This document shows positions 58,333 through 64,000 of a DNA stretch of 64,000 bases, piece by piece. How positions within the stretch are numbered: position 1 is the first letter of the stretch; the number at the start of each line of letters is the position of its first letter. The position numbers and the translations under genes were made by a program. Source of the DNA: Lachnospiraceae bacterium (GTDB taxonomy: Bacteria; Bacillota; Clostridia; Lachnospirales; Lachnospiraceae); NCBI GenBank assembly GCA_023664345.1, contig JAMPFQ010000014.1:48758-112757 (forward strand), written 5' to 3'. Under the pieces are notes generated by a model. The model saw only the letters and a list, made by a program, of their open reading frames with translations, ran no database searches and was not told where the DNA came from.

Positions 58333-59211
58333 ATGGAATTATCAGTTTGTGACCTGACAAAAGATTTTGGAACAAAGCGTGCGGTGGATCATGCGTCCTT
58401 CACCCTGACCGGCGGCGTTTACGGGCTTCTGGGACCTAACGGTGCGGGGAAGACCACCCTGATGAAAATGATGGTGGACATCCTGACGCCCTCGGAGGGA
58501 GAAGTCACCCTGGACGGCGTGAACATCCACGAACTGGGCGCGGGCTACCGGGATAAGCTGGGATATATGCCCCAGGAGATCGGCGTCTACAAAAATTTCT
58601 CCGCCGGAAAATTCCTGCGGTATATCGCGGCTTTAAAGGGGATGACCGGAAAGGCCGCTGACAGAAAGATTGCGGAACTGCTGGAACTTGTGGGACTGCA
58701 GGATGCGGGACGAAAAAAGCTGGGAGGATTTTCCGGCGGTATGCTGCGCCGCGTGGGCATTGCCCAGACGCTGTTAAATGACCCGCGGATACTGATTCTG
58801 GACGAGCCTACGGCGGGACTCGATCCCCAGGAGCGGATCCGTTTCCGGAATATCATCTCCGAACTGTCGGAGAACAGGATCGTACTCCTGTCCACGCACA
58901 TCATTTCCGATATGGAATTTATTGCCGGAGAGGTCATCATCATGCGAAACGGCGGCGTCCTCACCATTGACACCACGGACCGCCTGTTGCGGGAGATGGA
59001 GGGAAAGGTCTGGATTGCCATGGTTTCCCATGGTTCCCATGATATGCTCCGGGAATTGAAAGGACGGTATACCATCGGAAATCTGACCCGGAAAGGCGAC
59101 GGCGTGGAGGTTCGTATTGTGGGGGATGACAGGCCGGATTTTCCCGGCGAACCGGCAAAGCCCATCCTGGAAGACGTGTTCGGCTATTATTTTCGGGAGG
59201 GAGGGTCATGA
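58333..59211 (+). CDS. ABC transporter ATP-binding protein
   Basis: A 292-residue ABC-2-type ATPase. Walker A is GLLGPNGAGKTTLMKMMVDILTP, the signature is GGFSGGMLRRVGIAQTLL, Walker B is ILILDEPTAGLDP, and the H-loop is LLSTHIISDMEFIA. The start is the ATG at 58333 after AGGAGG from the repeat; an upstream open frame (from 58180) consists of repeat sequence. The gene overlaps the next one by four bases (ATGA). It powers the two membrane proteins that follow; the substrate is not known. Confidence 0.9.
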   Translation: MELSVCDLTKDFGTKRAVDHASFTLTGGVYGLLGPNGAGKTTLMKMMVDILTPSEGEVTLDGVNIHELGAGYRDKLGYMPQEIGVYKNFSAGKFLRYIAALKGMTGKAADRKIAELLELVGLQDAGRKKLGGFSGGMLRRVGIAQTLLNDPRILILDEPTAGLDPQERIRFRNIISELSENRIVLLSTHIISDMEFIAGEVIIMRNGGVLTIDTTDRLLREMEGKVWIAMVSHGSHDMLRELKGRYTIGNLTRKGDGVEVRIVGDDRPDFPGEPAKPILEDVFGYYFREGGS

Positions 59212-60407
59212 TGAATACAAGAATGCTGCAAACGGAACTGTATAAAATCTATTCCAAAAAGGTGATATGGGTCGCCATGGCTGTTTTTCTGGCGCTTTTC
59301 CTGCTGACGAAGCTGCAGTTCATGGAGATGGAGGCAATAAAATACACGCTGGAGCCCATGCGCGCCGAATTGGCAGAGGCGGTGGGGAGCGAGGATTTCC
59401 ACGCGTTTGTGCAAAACAGTAACTATCAATGCACCGTGGAGGAAATGGAAAGGTTTCTTCCGGCATCCATCTTTGAATACATGGGGCAGTACAGGGAGGA
59501 TGAGCGCATCTACCGTTCCCTGAACAGCGACCTGGCGTACATCATCAATAATTATTATGAGCGCAGGGACAACCGCACGGCGCTCATGGAAGAACTTGCG
59601 CAGGAAACGGCGGTTCCAGACCAAACCAGTCTGTACAGGGCGAAAGCGAAGCTGCTTGAGATCTACCGCCGGGAGCAGGTGGAGATAGAGCTGAACCTGG
59701 AGCCCGCCGCCAATAATTTTATCGACGTGAACCACTCCGCCGTTTTCCCGGGGCTGACCATGCTGCTGATCATTGTGGGGCTGGCGGGCATTTACGCGGA
59801 TGAATATACGAGCGGTACCCAGGCCGCGCTGCTGACATCCCGGAGGGGCCGCAGGGGGGTGTTTTTCAGCAAACTGACGGCGGCGGGTATTTTTATTGGG
59901 AGCGTTGTTCTGGCGATGGAATGCTTTTTCATGCTGGTAACGGCGGTTTGCTTCCGTGCAAAGGGCGCGGTGATCTCCGCCGCCAGCGCCTATGGGCTTT
60001 CCATGACCACATACGGTGGTTCGGTATGCGGCTTCTGCGTCAGGCAGATACTGGGGACGCTGTTGGCGGGCTTTACACTGGGAAGCATTGTGATGTGTAT
60101 ATCGGCGTACAGCAGGAACGCGCTGATTCCATTTTTCGCCGCAGGCGTCTTTTACGGCGGGACAGCCGTTTATGCCAATACGATCGCTTTCCCCGCCTAT
60201 GTATCCTCCCTGTGGTCGCTTCCGGGAGAATGGAGCCTGTTCATGCTGCAGACACAGGTGGAACTGGTGGCAGCGGGGCATTTTACGGATATTCTGGGGC
60301 ATCTTGTCCCTGCGCTGACGGGAAATGTTTTATGGAATATCCTGTTGATGGTCATCTGTCTGGCGCTTTGTTACAGGGCATACACGGGAAAGCAGGTCAA
60401 AGATTGA
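59208..60407 (+). CDS. ABC-2 type membrane subunit 1
   Basis: A 399-residue protein with a first membrane helix at residues 19-37 (KVIWVAMAVFLALFLLTKL), a 140-residue extracytoplasmic or loop region with Tyr and Glu (FVQNSNYQCTVEEMERFLPASIFEYMG), and five or more helices in the C-terminal half (GLTMLLIIVGLAGIYADEYTSGTQAALLTSRRGR, FFSKLTAAGIFIGSVVLAMECFFML). The TSGTQAALLTSRRGR segment after the second helix is typical of ABC-2 permeases where they contact the ATPase. It overlaps the ATPase gene and is followed by a second membrane gene sharing one base. Confidence 0.75.
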   Translation: MMNTRMLQTELYKIYSKKVIWVAMAVFLALFLLTKLQFMEMEAIKYTLEPMRAELAEAVGSEDFHAFVQNSNYQCTVEEMERFLPASIFEYMGQYREDERIYRSLNSDLAYIINNYYERRDNRTALMEELAQETAVPDQTSLYRAKAKLLEIYRREQVEIELNLEPAANNFIDVNHSAVFPGLTMLLIIVGLAGIYADEYTSGTQAALLTSRRGRRGVFFSKLTAAGIFIGSVVLAMECFFMLVTAVCFRAKGAVISAASAYGLSMTTYGGSVCGFCVRQILGTLLAGFTLGSIVMCISAYSRNALIPFFAAGVFYGGTAVYANTIAFPAYVSSLWSLPGEWSLFMLQTQVELVAAGHFTDILGHLVPALTGNVLWNILLMVICLALCYRAYTGKQVKD

Positions 60408-61195
60408 TGAAGTGGCGTAGGATCGTTGGATTTGAACTGGAAAATCTGTTGTGCAAAAAGGTTCCCTGGGTCATGACGGCAGCTTATACGGCGGCTGCGC
60501 TTGTGATCTGCCTGTGGGAGGAACTAAGGCAAAGCTATTTCGCAATGATGGAAAGCGTGCCGGTGATGCTGCTTAACTTTGTGGCGCCTGTGTTTCTTGC
60601 GATGATACTGATTGGCGCTCTGGCGCCTGTCTTTGCAGGCGACAGGGAGCAGAATGTGGATCAGATTCCGGCGGCCTGTCTGGCGGGCAGGAGAGGGCGC
60701 AGCGCCGCAAAGGTGGCAGCGGCGGTTCTTTTCGCGGTTCTGGCCTGTCTGTTTCTGGGAGGCGTAACCTTTGCCATATCCTGCTGCGGCGGCCTGTTCG
60801 ACGGTTCCATGCAGGTCAGGTATGTGGGCACGGGACTGGAACTTTTCCCGGTATGGACGGTGCGGCGGCATTTTGCTTTTTCCCTGATGAGCCTGATGGC
60901 CGCCAGCGTTATGTCTGCTCTTTTGATCCTGTTTGTTTCATACAATGCGAAGACCACCGTCACTGCGGTCAGCGTATCGGGGATGGCGGTGATCCTTGAA
61001 TTCCTGTTTCACAGGTTTTCCTTTCCTGTATGGGTGAGGGAGTATAATCTGTGGGTGTTTTTTGAGCCCTATTATTTTTTTGTCATGGAACTTTTCCCTG
61101 GGACCCCGGAGGGGAATCTGCTGCTTTTGTGGGCGGCTTTCCTGCCATGGGGGATGTTTGGGGTGCGGCGGATGGTTCATTGCCCGCGGGAATAA
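60407..61195 (+). CDS. ABC-2 type membrane subunit 2
   Basis: A 262-residue protein with about six helices (PWVMTAAYTAAALVICLWEEL, VMLLNFVAPVFLAMILIGALAPVFAGDREQNVDQIPAACLAGRRGRS, VLFAVLACLFLGGVTFAI and others). GDREQNVDQIPAACLAGRRGR matches the position of TSGTQAALLTSRRGR in subunit 1, so the two are distant relatives of one permease family. ATG overlaps the stop of subunit 1 (TGATG). The last five residues (HCPRE) and the stop are encoded by a fragment of the family G repeat (61177-61196), so the natural end may have been altered. Confidence 0.75.
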   Translation: MKWRRIVGFELENLLCKKVPWVMTAAYTAAALVICLWEELRQSYFAMMESVPVMLLNFVAPVFLAMILIGALAPVFAGDREQNVDQIPAACLAGRRGRSAAKVAAAVLFAVLACLFLGGVTFAISCCGGLFDGSMQVRYVGTGLELFPVWTVRRHFAFSLMSLMAASVMSALLILFVSYNAKTTVTAVSVSGMAVILEFLFHRFSFPVWVREYNLWVFFEPYYFFVMELFPGTPEGNLLLLWAAFLPWGMFGVRRMVHCPRE

Positions 61196-61196
61196 A
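61177..61196 (+). repeat. Hairpin repeat, family G, end fragment
   Basis: TCATTGCCCGCGGGAATAAA, identical to 40206-40225. Only the right end is present. It covers the stop codon of the ABC subunit 2 gene. Confidence 0.65.
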
Positions 61197-61219
61197 TGTG
61201 CAGAAAATAAGACATAATA

Positions 61220-61274
61220 TTGTAAAGCATATGTGTGATAAATGCTTTACAAAAGAGAAAGGGAGTGATAAAAT
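61220..61274 (+). promoter_or_regulatory. Promoter and operator of the relB-like gene
   Basis: TTTACA (61246-61251), 17 bases, TAAAAT (61269-61274). The -35 box lies inside an inverted repeat, TTGTAAAGCAT (61220-61230) and ATGCTTTACAA (61242-61252). A protein bound there would block polymerase, as expected for RelB-type autorepression. Confidence 0.65.
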
Positions 61275-61304
61275 CAGGTTATAAAGAAAAGAGGAGTGAT
61301 GACT

Positions 61305-61565
61305 ATGGCACAGGCAATGATAAATTTTCGGATGGATGAGGAACTGAAGAAGAATATGGAAAAAACATGCAAAGATTTGGGATTGAGCATGACGACGGCA
61401 TTTACAATATTTGCAAAAAAAATGACAAGGGAAAAAAGAATACCGTTTGATGTATCGGTGGATCCGTTTTATTCTGAAAGCAATATGGCCTACTTAAGAC
61501 AGGTGACGGGCGATATTGATGCAGGAAGATCAGTTCTTACAGAGCATGAACTGATCGAGGATTAA
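61305..61565 (+). CDS. relB: RelB/DinJ-family antitoxin
   Basis: An 86-residue protein. The N-terminal ribbon-helix-helix DNA-binding part reads MINFRMDEELKKNMEKTCKDLGLSMTTAFTIFAKKMTREKRIPFDV, which is the RelB/DinJ pattern. The C-terminal part (SESNMAYLRQVTGDIDAGRSVLTEHELIED) would wrap around the toxin. GAGGAG lies eight bases before the ATG at 61305; ATG 61299 is also in frame. The toxin gene follows three bases after the stop but is broken. The antitoxin may still repress its promoter or protect against related toxins elsewhere. Confidence 0.85.
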   Translation: MAQAMINFRMDEELKKNMEKTCKDLGLSMTTAFTIFAKKMTREKRIPFDVSVDPFYSESNMAYLRQVTGDIDAGRSVLTEHELIED

Positions 61566-61568
61566 GGC

Positions 61569-61800
61569 ATGAAGATACTTTGGGAGGAACGTGCATGGGA
61601 AGAGTATCTCGAATGGCAGCACAGGACAGCATTGAAGAGAATTAACATTCTCATAAAAGATATATAAAGAGATGTATATAAAGGGCTTGGTAAACCGGAA
61701 CCCTTAAAAAATGATCTGAGCGGCTGGTGGAGCAGGAGGATTGACGGTTACTGAACCCGCAGTTGGATAAAAGAAAAGCGCATATGGAATCAAAAATCTA
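61569..61800 (+). pseudogene. YoeB/Txe-type toxin, disrupted
   Basis: Translation from 61569 gives MKILWEERAWEEYLEWQHR, TALKRINILIKDI, then a TAA stop at about 61665, then in the same frame RDVYKGLGKPEPLKNDLSGWWSRRID, another stop, and after a shift the remnant of the last strand (IKEKRIWNQKS). Intact YoeB proteins have Gln or Lys where the stop is and continue with HRLVYRI. The catalytic end (a conserved His-Tyr) is lost. The gene is therefore a decayed ribosome-dependent mRNA interferase. Its position after the antitoxin is the normal one. Confidence 0.8.
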
Positions 61801-61820
61801 TACAAAAATGAAAAAAACAG

Positions 61821-61849
61821 TTGAAAAATTCAAATAGAACCTGTATACT
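61821..61849 (+). promoter_or_regulatory. Promoter of tRNA-Thr
   Basis: TTGAAA (61821-61826), 17 bases, TATACT (61844-61849), twelve bases before the tRNA. Confidence 0.75.
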
Positions 61850-61860
61850 GTTCTAGTGGT

Positions 61861-61933
61861 GCTGAAATAGCTCAGTTGGTAGAGCACTTCACTCGTAATG
61901 AAGGGGTCGTGGGTTCGAGTCCCATTTTCAGCT
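61861..61933 (+). tRNA. tRNA-Thr (anticodon CGT)
   Basis: A 73-base cloverleaf. The acceptor stem is GCTGAAA/TTTCAGC with discriminator T, the D arm contains AGCTCAGTTGGTAGAGC, the anticodon stem CTTCA/TGAAG holds loop CTCGTAA with CGT at 61894-61896 (reads ACG), and the T arm is GTGGGTTCGAGTCCCAT. CCA is not encoded. A T-run follows directly, acting as a terminator. The anticodon assigns threonine. Confidence 0.95.
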
Positions 61934-62000
61934 TTTTTTGTTGAAAATTGTTCAGTTTTTTTGCTGAAAATTGTCAGCGTTTGTAAGGAGGCGTGTTTAC

Positions 62001-62195
62001 ATGTCAGAAAAGGAAATGTTGAAAATATCGGTGGAAGAATTTTCAAGAGTACAGGACTGGATGGAACTGGCCGACAGAGAATCAGAAATATATAAGTCTT
62101 TAAGAAAAAGGTATGTGGATCTGAAAGTTATCCTTACCTCATCCGGCGTGAACCTTACGGAGATAGACAGAATCAAGGCGCATAAGGGTGATTAG
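62001..62195 (+). CDS. Small helical protein, unknown
   Basis: A 64-residue acidic/basic helical protein (SEKEMLKISVEEFSRVQDWMELADRESEIYKSLRKRYVDLKVILTSSGVNLTEIDRIKAHKGD). AAGGAGG lies nine bases before the ATG at 62001, so expression is likely. The middle resembles a short coiled coil (EFSRVQDWMELADRESEIYKSLRKRY). No family recognised. It sits between tRNA-Thr and a terminator. Upstream, 61934-61980 holds two imperfect direct copies of a TTTTTTGCTGAAAATTG-type word that copies the tRNA end. Confidence 0.65.
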   Translation: MSEKEMLKISVEEFSRVQDWMELADRESEIYKSLRKRYVDLKVILTSSGVNLTEIDRIKAHKGD

Positions 62196-62212
62196 TTTGT
62201 ATGTTGTTATGT

Positions 62213-62246
62213 AAGGCCTGAAAGCAGCTGCTTTTGGGCCTTTTTC
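62213..62246 (+). terminator. Terminator after the 64-residue gene
   Basis: AAGGCC (62213-62218) pairs with GGCCTT (62237-62242) around an inner AAAGCAGCTGCTTT palindrome, followed by TTTCTTT. Confidence 0.75.
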
Positions 62247-62260
62247 TTTGTGAAAAAAGA

Positions 62261-63091
62261 TCACATCTTAAACTTCTTCCGTATGTGATGCTCGATCATC
62301 TGTATGGATTTATAAAATCCCAGGGCGATGATACACAGGATGATGATGCTGGTGATCACCATATCCAGCTGGAATACCTGGGAGCCGTAGATGATCAGGT
62401 AGCCAAGCCCCCGTCTGGCCGCAAGGAATTCCCCGATGATCACGCCCACCAGCGCCAGCCCGATATTGACCTTGGCGGTGCTCAGCAGGATGGGAATGGA
62501 GCCGGGAAGCACCACCTTGGTGAAAGCGTTCCTCCTGCTGCCTCCCAGGGTGTAGATCAGGGTGACCTTCTCCGGATCCACCTGCTGGAAACCGGTGTAA
62601 AAGCTGATGATGGAACCGAATACAGCCACGGAGATACCGGCTACGATGATGGTGGTGGTCCCGGTGCCCAGCCATACGATGAAGAGCGGCGCCAGAGCCG
62701 ATTTAGGCAGGCTGTTCAGCACCACCAGGTAAGGCTCCAGCACCTCAGACATCTTGCGCGAGTACCACAGCAGGGTGGCCGCCACCAGGCTGGACAGCAG
62801 TACCAGCAGAAAGCTTGCGATGGTCTCGAACAAAGTTACGCCGATGTGGGACAGCAGGTTGTTTGTCTTTAACTGTTCCAGGCAGCAGAGCAGGACCCGG
62901 CTGGGGCTTGCGAAGAAAAAGCTGTCGATCCATCCCAGGCGGGCGCTTGTTTCCCAGAGGATCAGGAATAACACAAAGATCATGATGCGCATGGTGGAGA
63001 CCTGGTGATGATGCCGCCTGTGGTTCTTGACAAATTCTTCCTGTTTGGTCAGTTCATGTGTTTCGCTGCATTTACTTTTTTTAGCCGTCAT
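62261..63091 (-). CDS. ABC transporter permease, SsuC/TauC type
   Basis: A 276-residue permease with six helices. It starts with a charged cytoplasmic segment, then FVLFLILWETSARLGWIDSFFFASPSRVLLCC, ETIASFLLVLLSSLVAATLLW, and the EAA-loop region PEKVTLIYTLGGSRRNAFTKVVLPGSIPILLSTAKVNIGLALVGVIIGEFLAARRGLGYLI, which contacts the ATPase. The family moves sulfonates, nitrate, taurine or thiamine precursors; the substrate cannot be read here. The gene overlaps the ATPase gene by 11 bases. The binding protein is not in the window and would be expected at the right or elsewhere. Confidence 0.88.
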   Translation of the reverse strand: MTAKKSKCSETHELTKQEEFVKNHRRHHHQVSTMRIMIFVLFLILWETSARLGWIDSFFFASPSRVLLCCLEQLKTNNLLSHIGVTLFETIASFLLVLLSSLVAATLLWYSRKMSEVLEPYLVVLNSLPKSALAPLFIVWLGTGTTTIIVAGISVAVFGSIISFYTGFQQVDPEKVTLIYTLGGSRRNAFTKVVLPGSIPILLSTAKVNIGLALVGVIIGEFLAARRGLGYLIIYGSQVFQLDMVITSIIILCIIALGFYKSIQMIEHHIRKKFKM

Positions 63092-63848
63092 TGTTCAGAT
63101 CCTCCCACAGTTGATTAAAATATTGCTGAAATTCCGGCGCGTTCCTGGACGCCAGGGGAGAGTCGTCTTTCAGGGTCAGGTGTATGGGCATTTCCGCCTT
63201 TACCGTGGCGGGACGGTTGGACAGTATGATGACTCTGTCGGCCAGGCTGATGGCTTCCGAGAGGTCATGGGTGATGATGATCATGGTCTTTCCCGCGGCA
63301 CGGATCAGCCTGCAGATATCCGCGGACACAAACAGCCTTGTCTGGTAATCCAGGGCGCTGAAAGGCTCATCCAGCAGGAGCAGCTGGGGATCCAGGGCCA
63401 GCGTGCGGATCAGGGCAGCTCGCTGTTTCATGCCGCCGGAGAGCTCGCTGGGGCGTTTGTCCCGGAATCTGTCCAATCCGTAATCCACAAGGAGCCGGTC
63501 AACGGTCTGCAGCCTGTCAGGGGTCATCATGTGGTTGATCTCCAGGCCCAGGATCACGTTCTTATAGACGGTACGCCATTCAAAGAGGTGATCCCTCTGG
63601 AGCATATAGCCGATCTTTGGGTAGGCCAGGGAGCCGTCGGGATTGTTCACCACGATGGTTCCCTGCTCCGGGGAGAGCAGTCCCGCGATGATGGACAGGA
63701 GCGTGGTCTTTCCACAGCCGCTGGGGCCCACGATGGCGATGAACTCCCCCTCCCCTACGCCGAAGGAGATGTTGGTCAGCGCCCGCGTCTCGCCGTGCAG
63801 GCTGTGATAGGAATAGCCGATATTTTTCAATTCCAGTATGGTCTGCAA
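63081..63848 (-). CDS. ABC transporter ATP-binding protein, SsuB/TauB type
   Basis: A 255-residue ATPase. It shows Walker A VGPSGCGKTTLLSIIAGL, Q-loop IGYMLQRDHLFEWRTVYKNVILGLE, signature ELSGGMKQRAALIRTL, Walker B LLLLDEPFSALDYQTR and H-loop IIITHDLSEAISLADR. It is the partner of the permease downstream. The start at 63848 is the first ATG before GYSYHSLHGETRALTNI; the upstream ribosome site is weak (GGGATG further away). An upstream hairpin (TTACTGTTC/GAACAGTAA at 63901-63927) and a MITE end lie in its leader. A TPP-type riboswitch was looked for and not seen. Confidence 0.9.
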   Translation of the reverse strand: MQTILELKNIGYSYHSLHGETRALTNISFGVGEGEFIAIVGPSGCGKTTLLSIIAGLLSPEQGTIVVNNPDGSLAYPKIGYMLQRDHLFEWRTVYKNVILGLEINHMMTPDRLQTVDRLLVDYGLDRFRDKRPSELSGGMKQRAALIRTLALDPQLLLLDEPFSALDYQTRLFVSADICRLIRAAGKTMIIITHDLSEAISLADRVIILSNRPATVKAEMPIHLTLKDDSPLASRNAPEFQQYFNQLWEDLNNDG

Positions 63849-63900
63849 AATAACACATCCCTTTTCAGATTCATTTATTTTATCATATGCGGAGGAAAAG

Positions 63901-63927
63901 TTACTGTTCGCCCGGTGTGAACAGTAA
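63901..63927. other. Perfect hairpin upstream of the ABC ATPase gene
   Basis: TTACTGTTC (63901-63909) pairs with GAACAGTAA (63919-63927). On the minus strand it is followed by CTTTT, so it may act as a weak terminator or attenuator ahead of the ATPase gene. Confidence 0.5.
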
Positions 63928-63938
63928 AAACTAAGGCG

Positions 63939-64000
63939 GTAACAGTTCAGCCGCGATGGTACCTGGTGGCTTGCAGATAAAGGGACGGAGCCGGGACAGC
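63939..64000 (+). repeat. MITE end, GTAACAGTTCAG family, copy 4 (cut by window)
   Basis: GTAACAGTTCAGCC starts at 63939, preceded by CTAAGGCG. About 30 bases in, the sequence AAAGGGACGGAGCCGGGA resembles the end of the family E element (AGGGACGGCGCCGGG), so an E-like element may be nested here. The right end lies outside the window. Confidence 0.6.

Noticed and set aside
59921-60406. Longer start for ABC membrane subunit 2
   Set aside because: The upstream part is a shadow of subunit 1; the ATG overlapping its stop at 60407 gives a normal permease.
63849-64000. TPP riboswitch before the SsuBC-like transporter genes
   Set aside because: Neither the CTGAGA nor the ACCTGA core is present on the minus strand.

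Overview
The window looks like a piece of chromosome from a Gram-positive anaerobe of the Clostridia, most likely a gut Lachnospiraceae. Reasons: GC-rich coding sequence with clear AGGAGG-type ribosome sites, lipobox lipoproteins, a monomeric [FeFe] hydrogenase, a BofC-like gene fragment, DUF1292 and DUF5662 proteins, an Rpn-type nuclease, and the gene order leuB-ilvD-ilvB and serC-serA-DUF1015. This assignment is inference from family content; there is no rRNA in the window.

Layout. 0-9.4 kb: the end of a BofC-like gene, two flavoproteins, then proline synthesis (proB, a folate cyclo-ligase, proA) and ferrous iron uptake (feoA-feoB). 9.4-20.2 kb: a polysaccharide-degradation block (YesU-like DUF1961, a GH2-type hydrolase, a YetA/PL26-like protein, a GH88 unsaturated glucuronyl hydrolase) with two lipoproteins. 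20.2-23.3 kb: an AT-rich accessory island with a truncated DUF4160 gene and its DUF2442 partner, two ribbon-helix-helix paralogues, an Rpn nuclease and a decayed Rpn tail. 23.3-28 kb: an [FeFe] hydrogenase, a large propeller plus solute-binding lipoprotein and an AT-rich orphan. 28-41.5 kb: gltX, a UvrD-type helicase overlapping an antisense DUF1292 gene, a GlgX-like protein that has lost its catalytic residues, a lactonase-like propeller, aroC (minus strand), a VanY-type peptidase, tgt, yajC and an anion permease. 41.5-56.5 kb: branched-chain amino acid genes, an L,D-transpeptidase, serine synthesis, DUF1015, glgB and mscS. 56.7-61.2 kb: an ECF sigma factor, its probable membrane partner and an ABC exporter-like trio. 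61.2-64 kb: a RelB-type antitoxin with a broken YoeB toxin, tRNA-Thr(CGT) and a minus-strand SsuBC/TauBC-like ABC transporter that runs towards the right edge.

The most unusual content lies between the genes. Several families of structured repeats are interspersed with ordinary housekeeping genes. One is a MITE with GTAACAGTTCAG termini; three complete copies carry 8-bp target-site duplications (two exact, one with a single mismatch), which points to an IS66-type transposase acting in trans. A second family (667-845 and 51341-51517) has long arms whose sequence changes between copies while pairing is kept. A third family places a covarying hairpin and an AGGAGG ribosome site directly in front of three unrelated genes (the yesU-like gene, ilvD and an ABC ATPase). 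No CRISPR array, prophage, complete insertion sequence or recognisable riboswitch was found.
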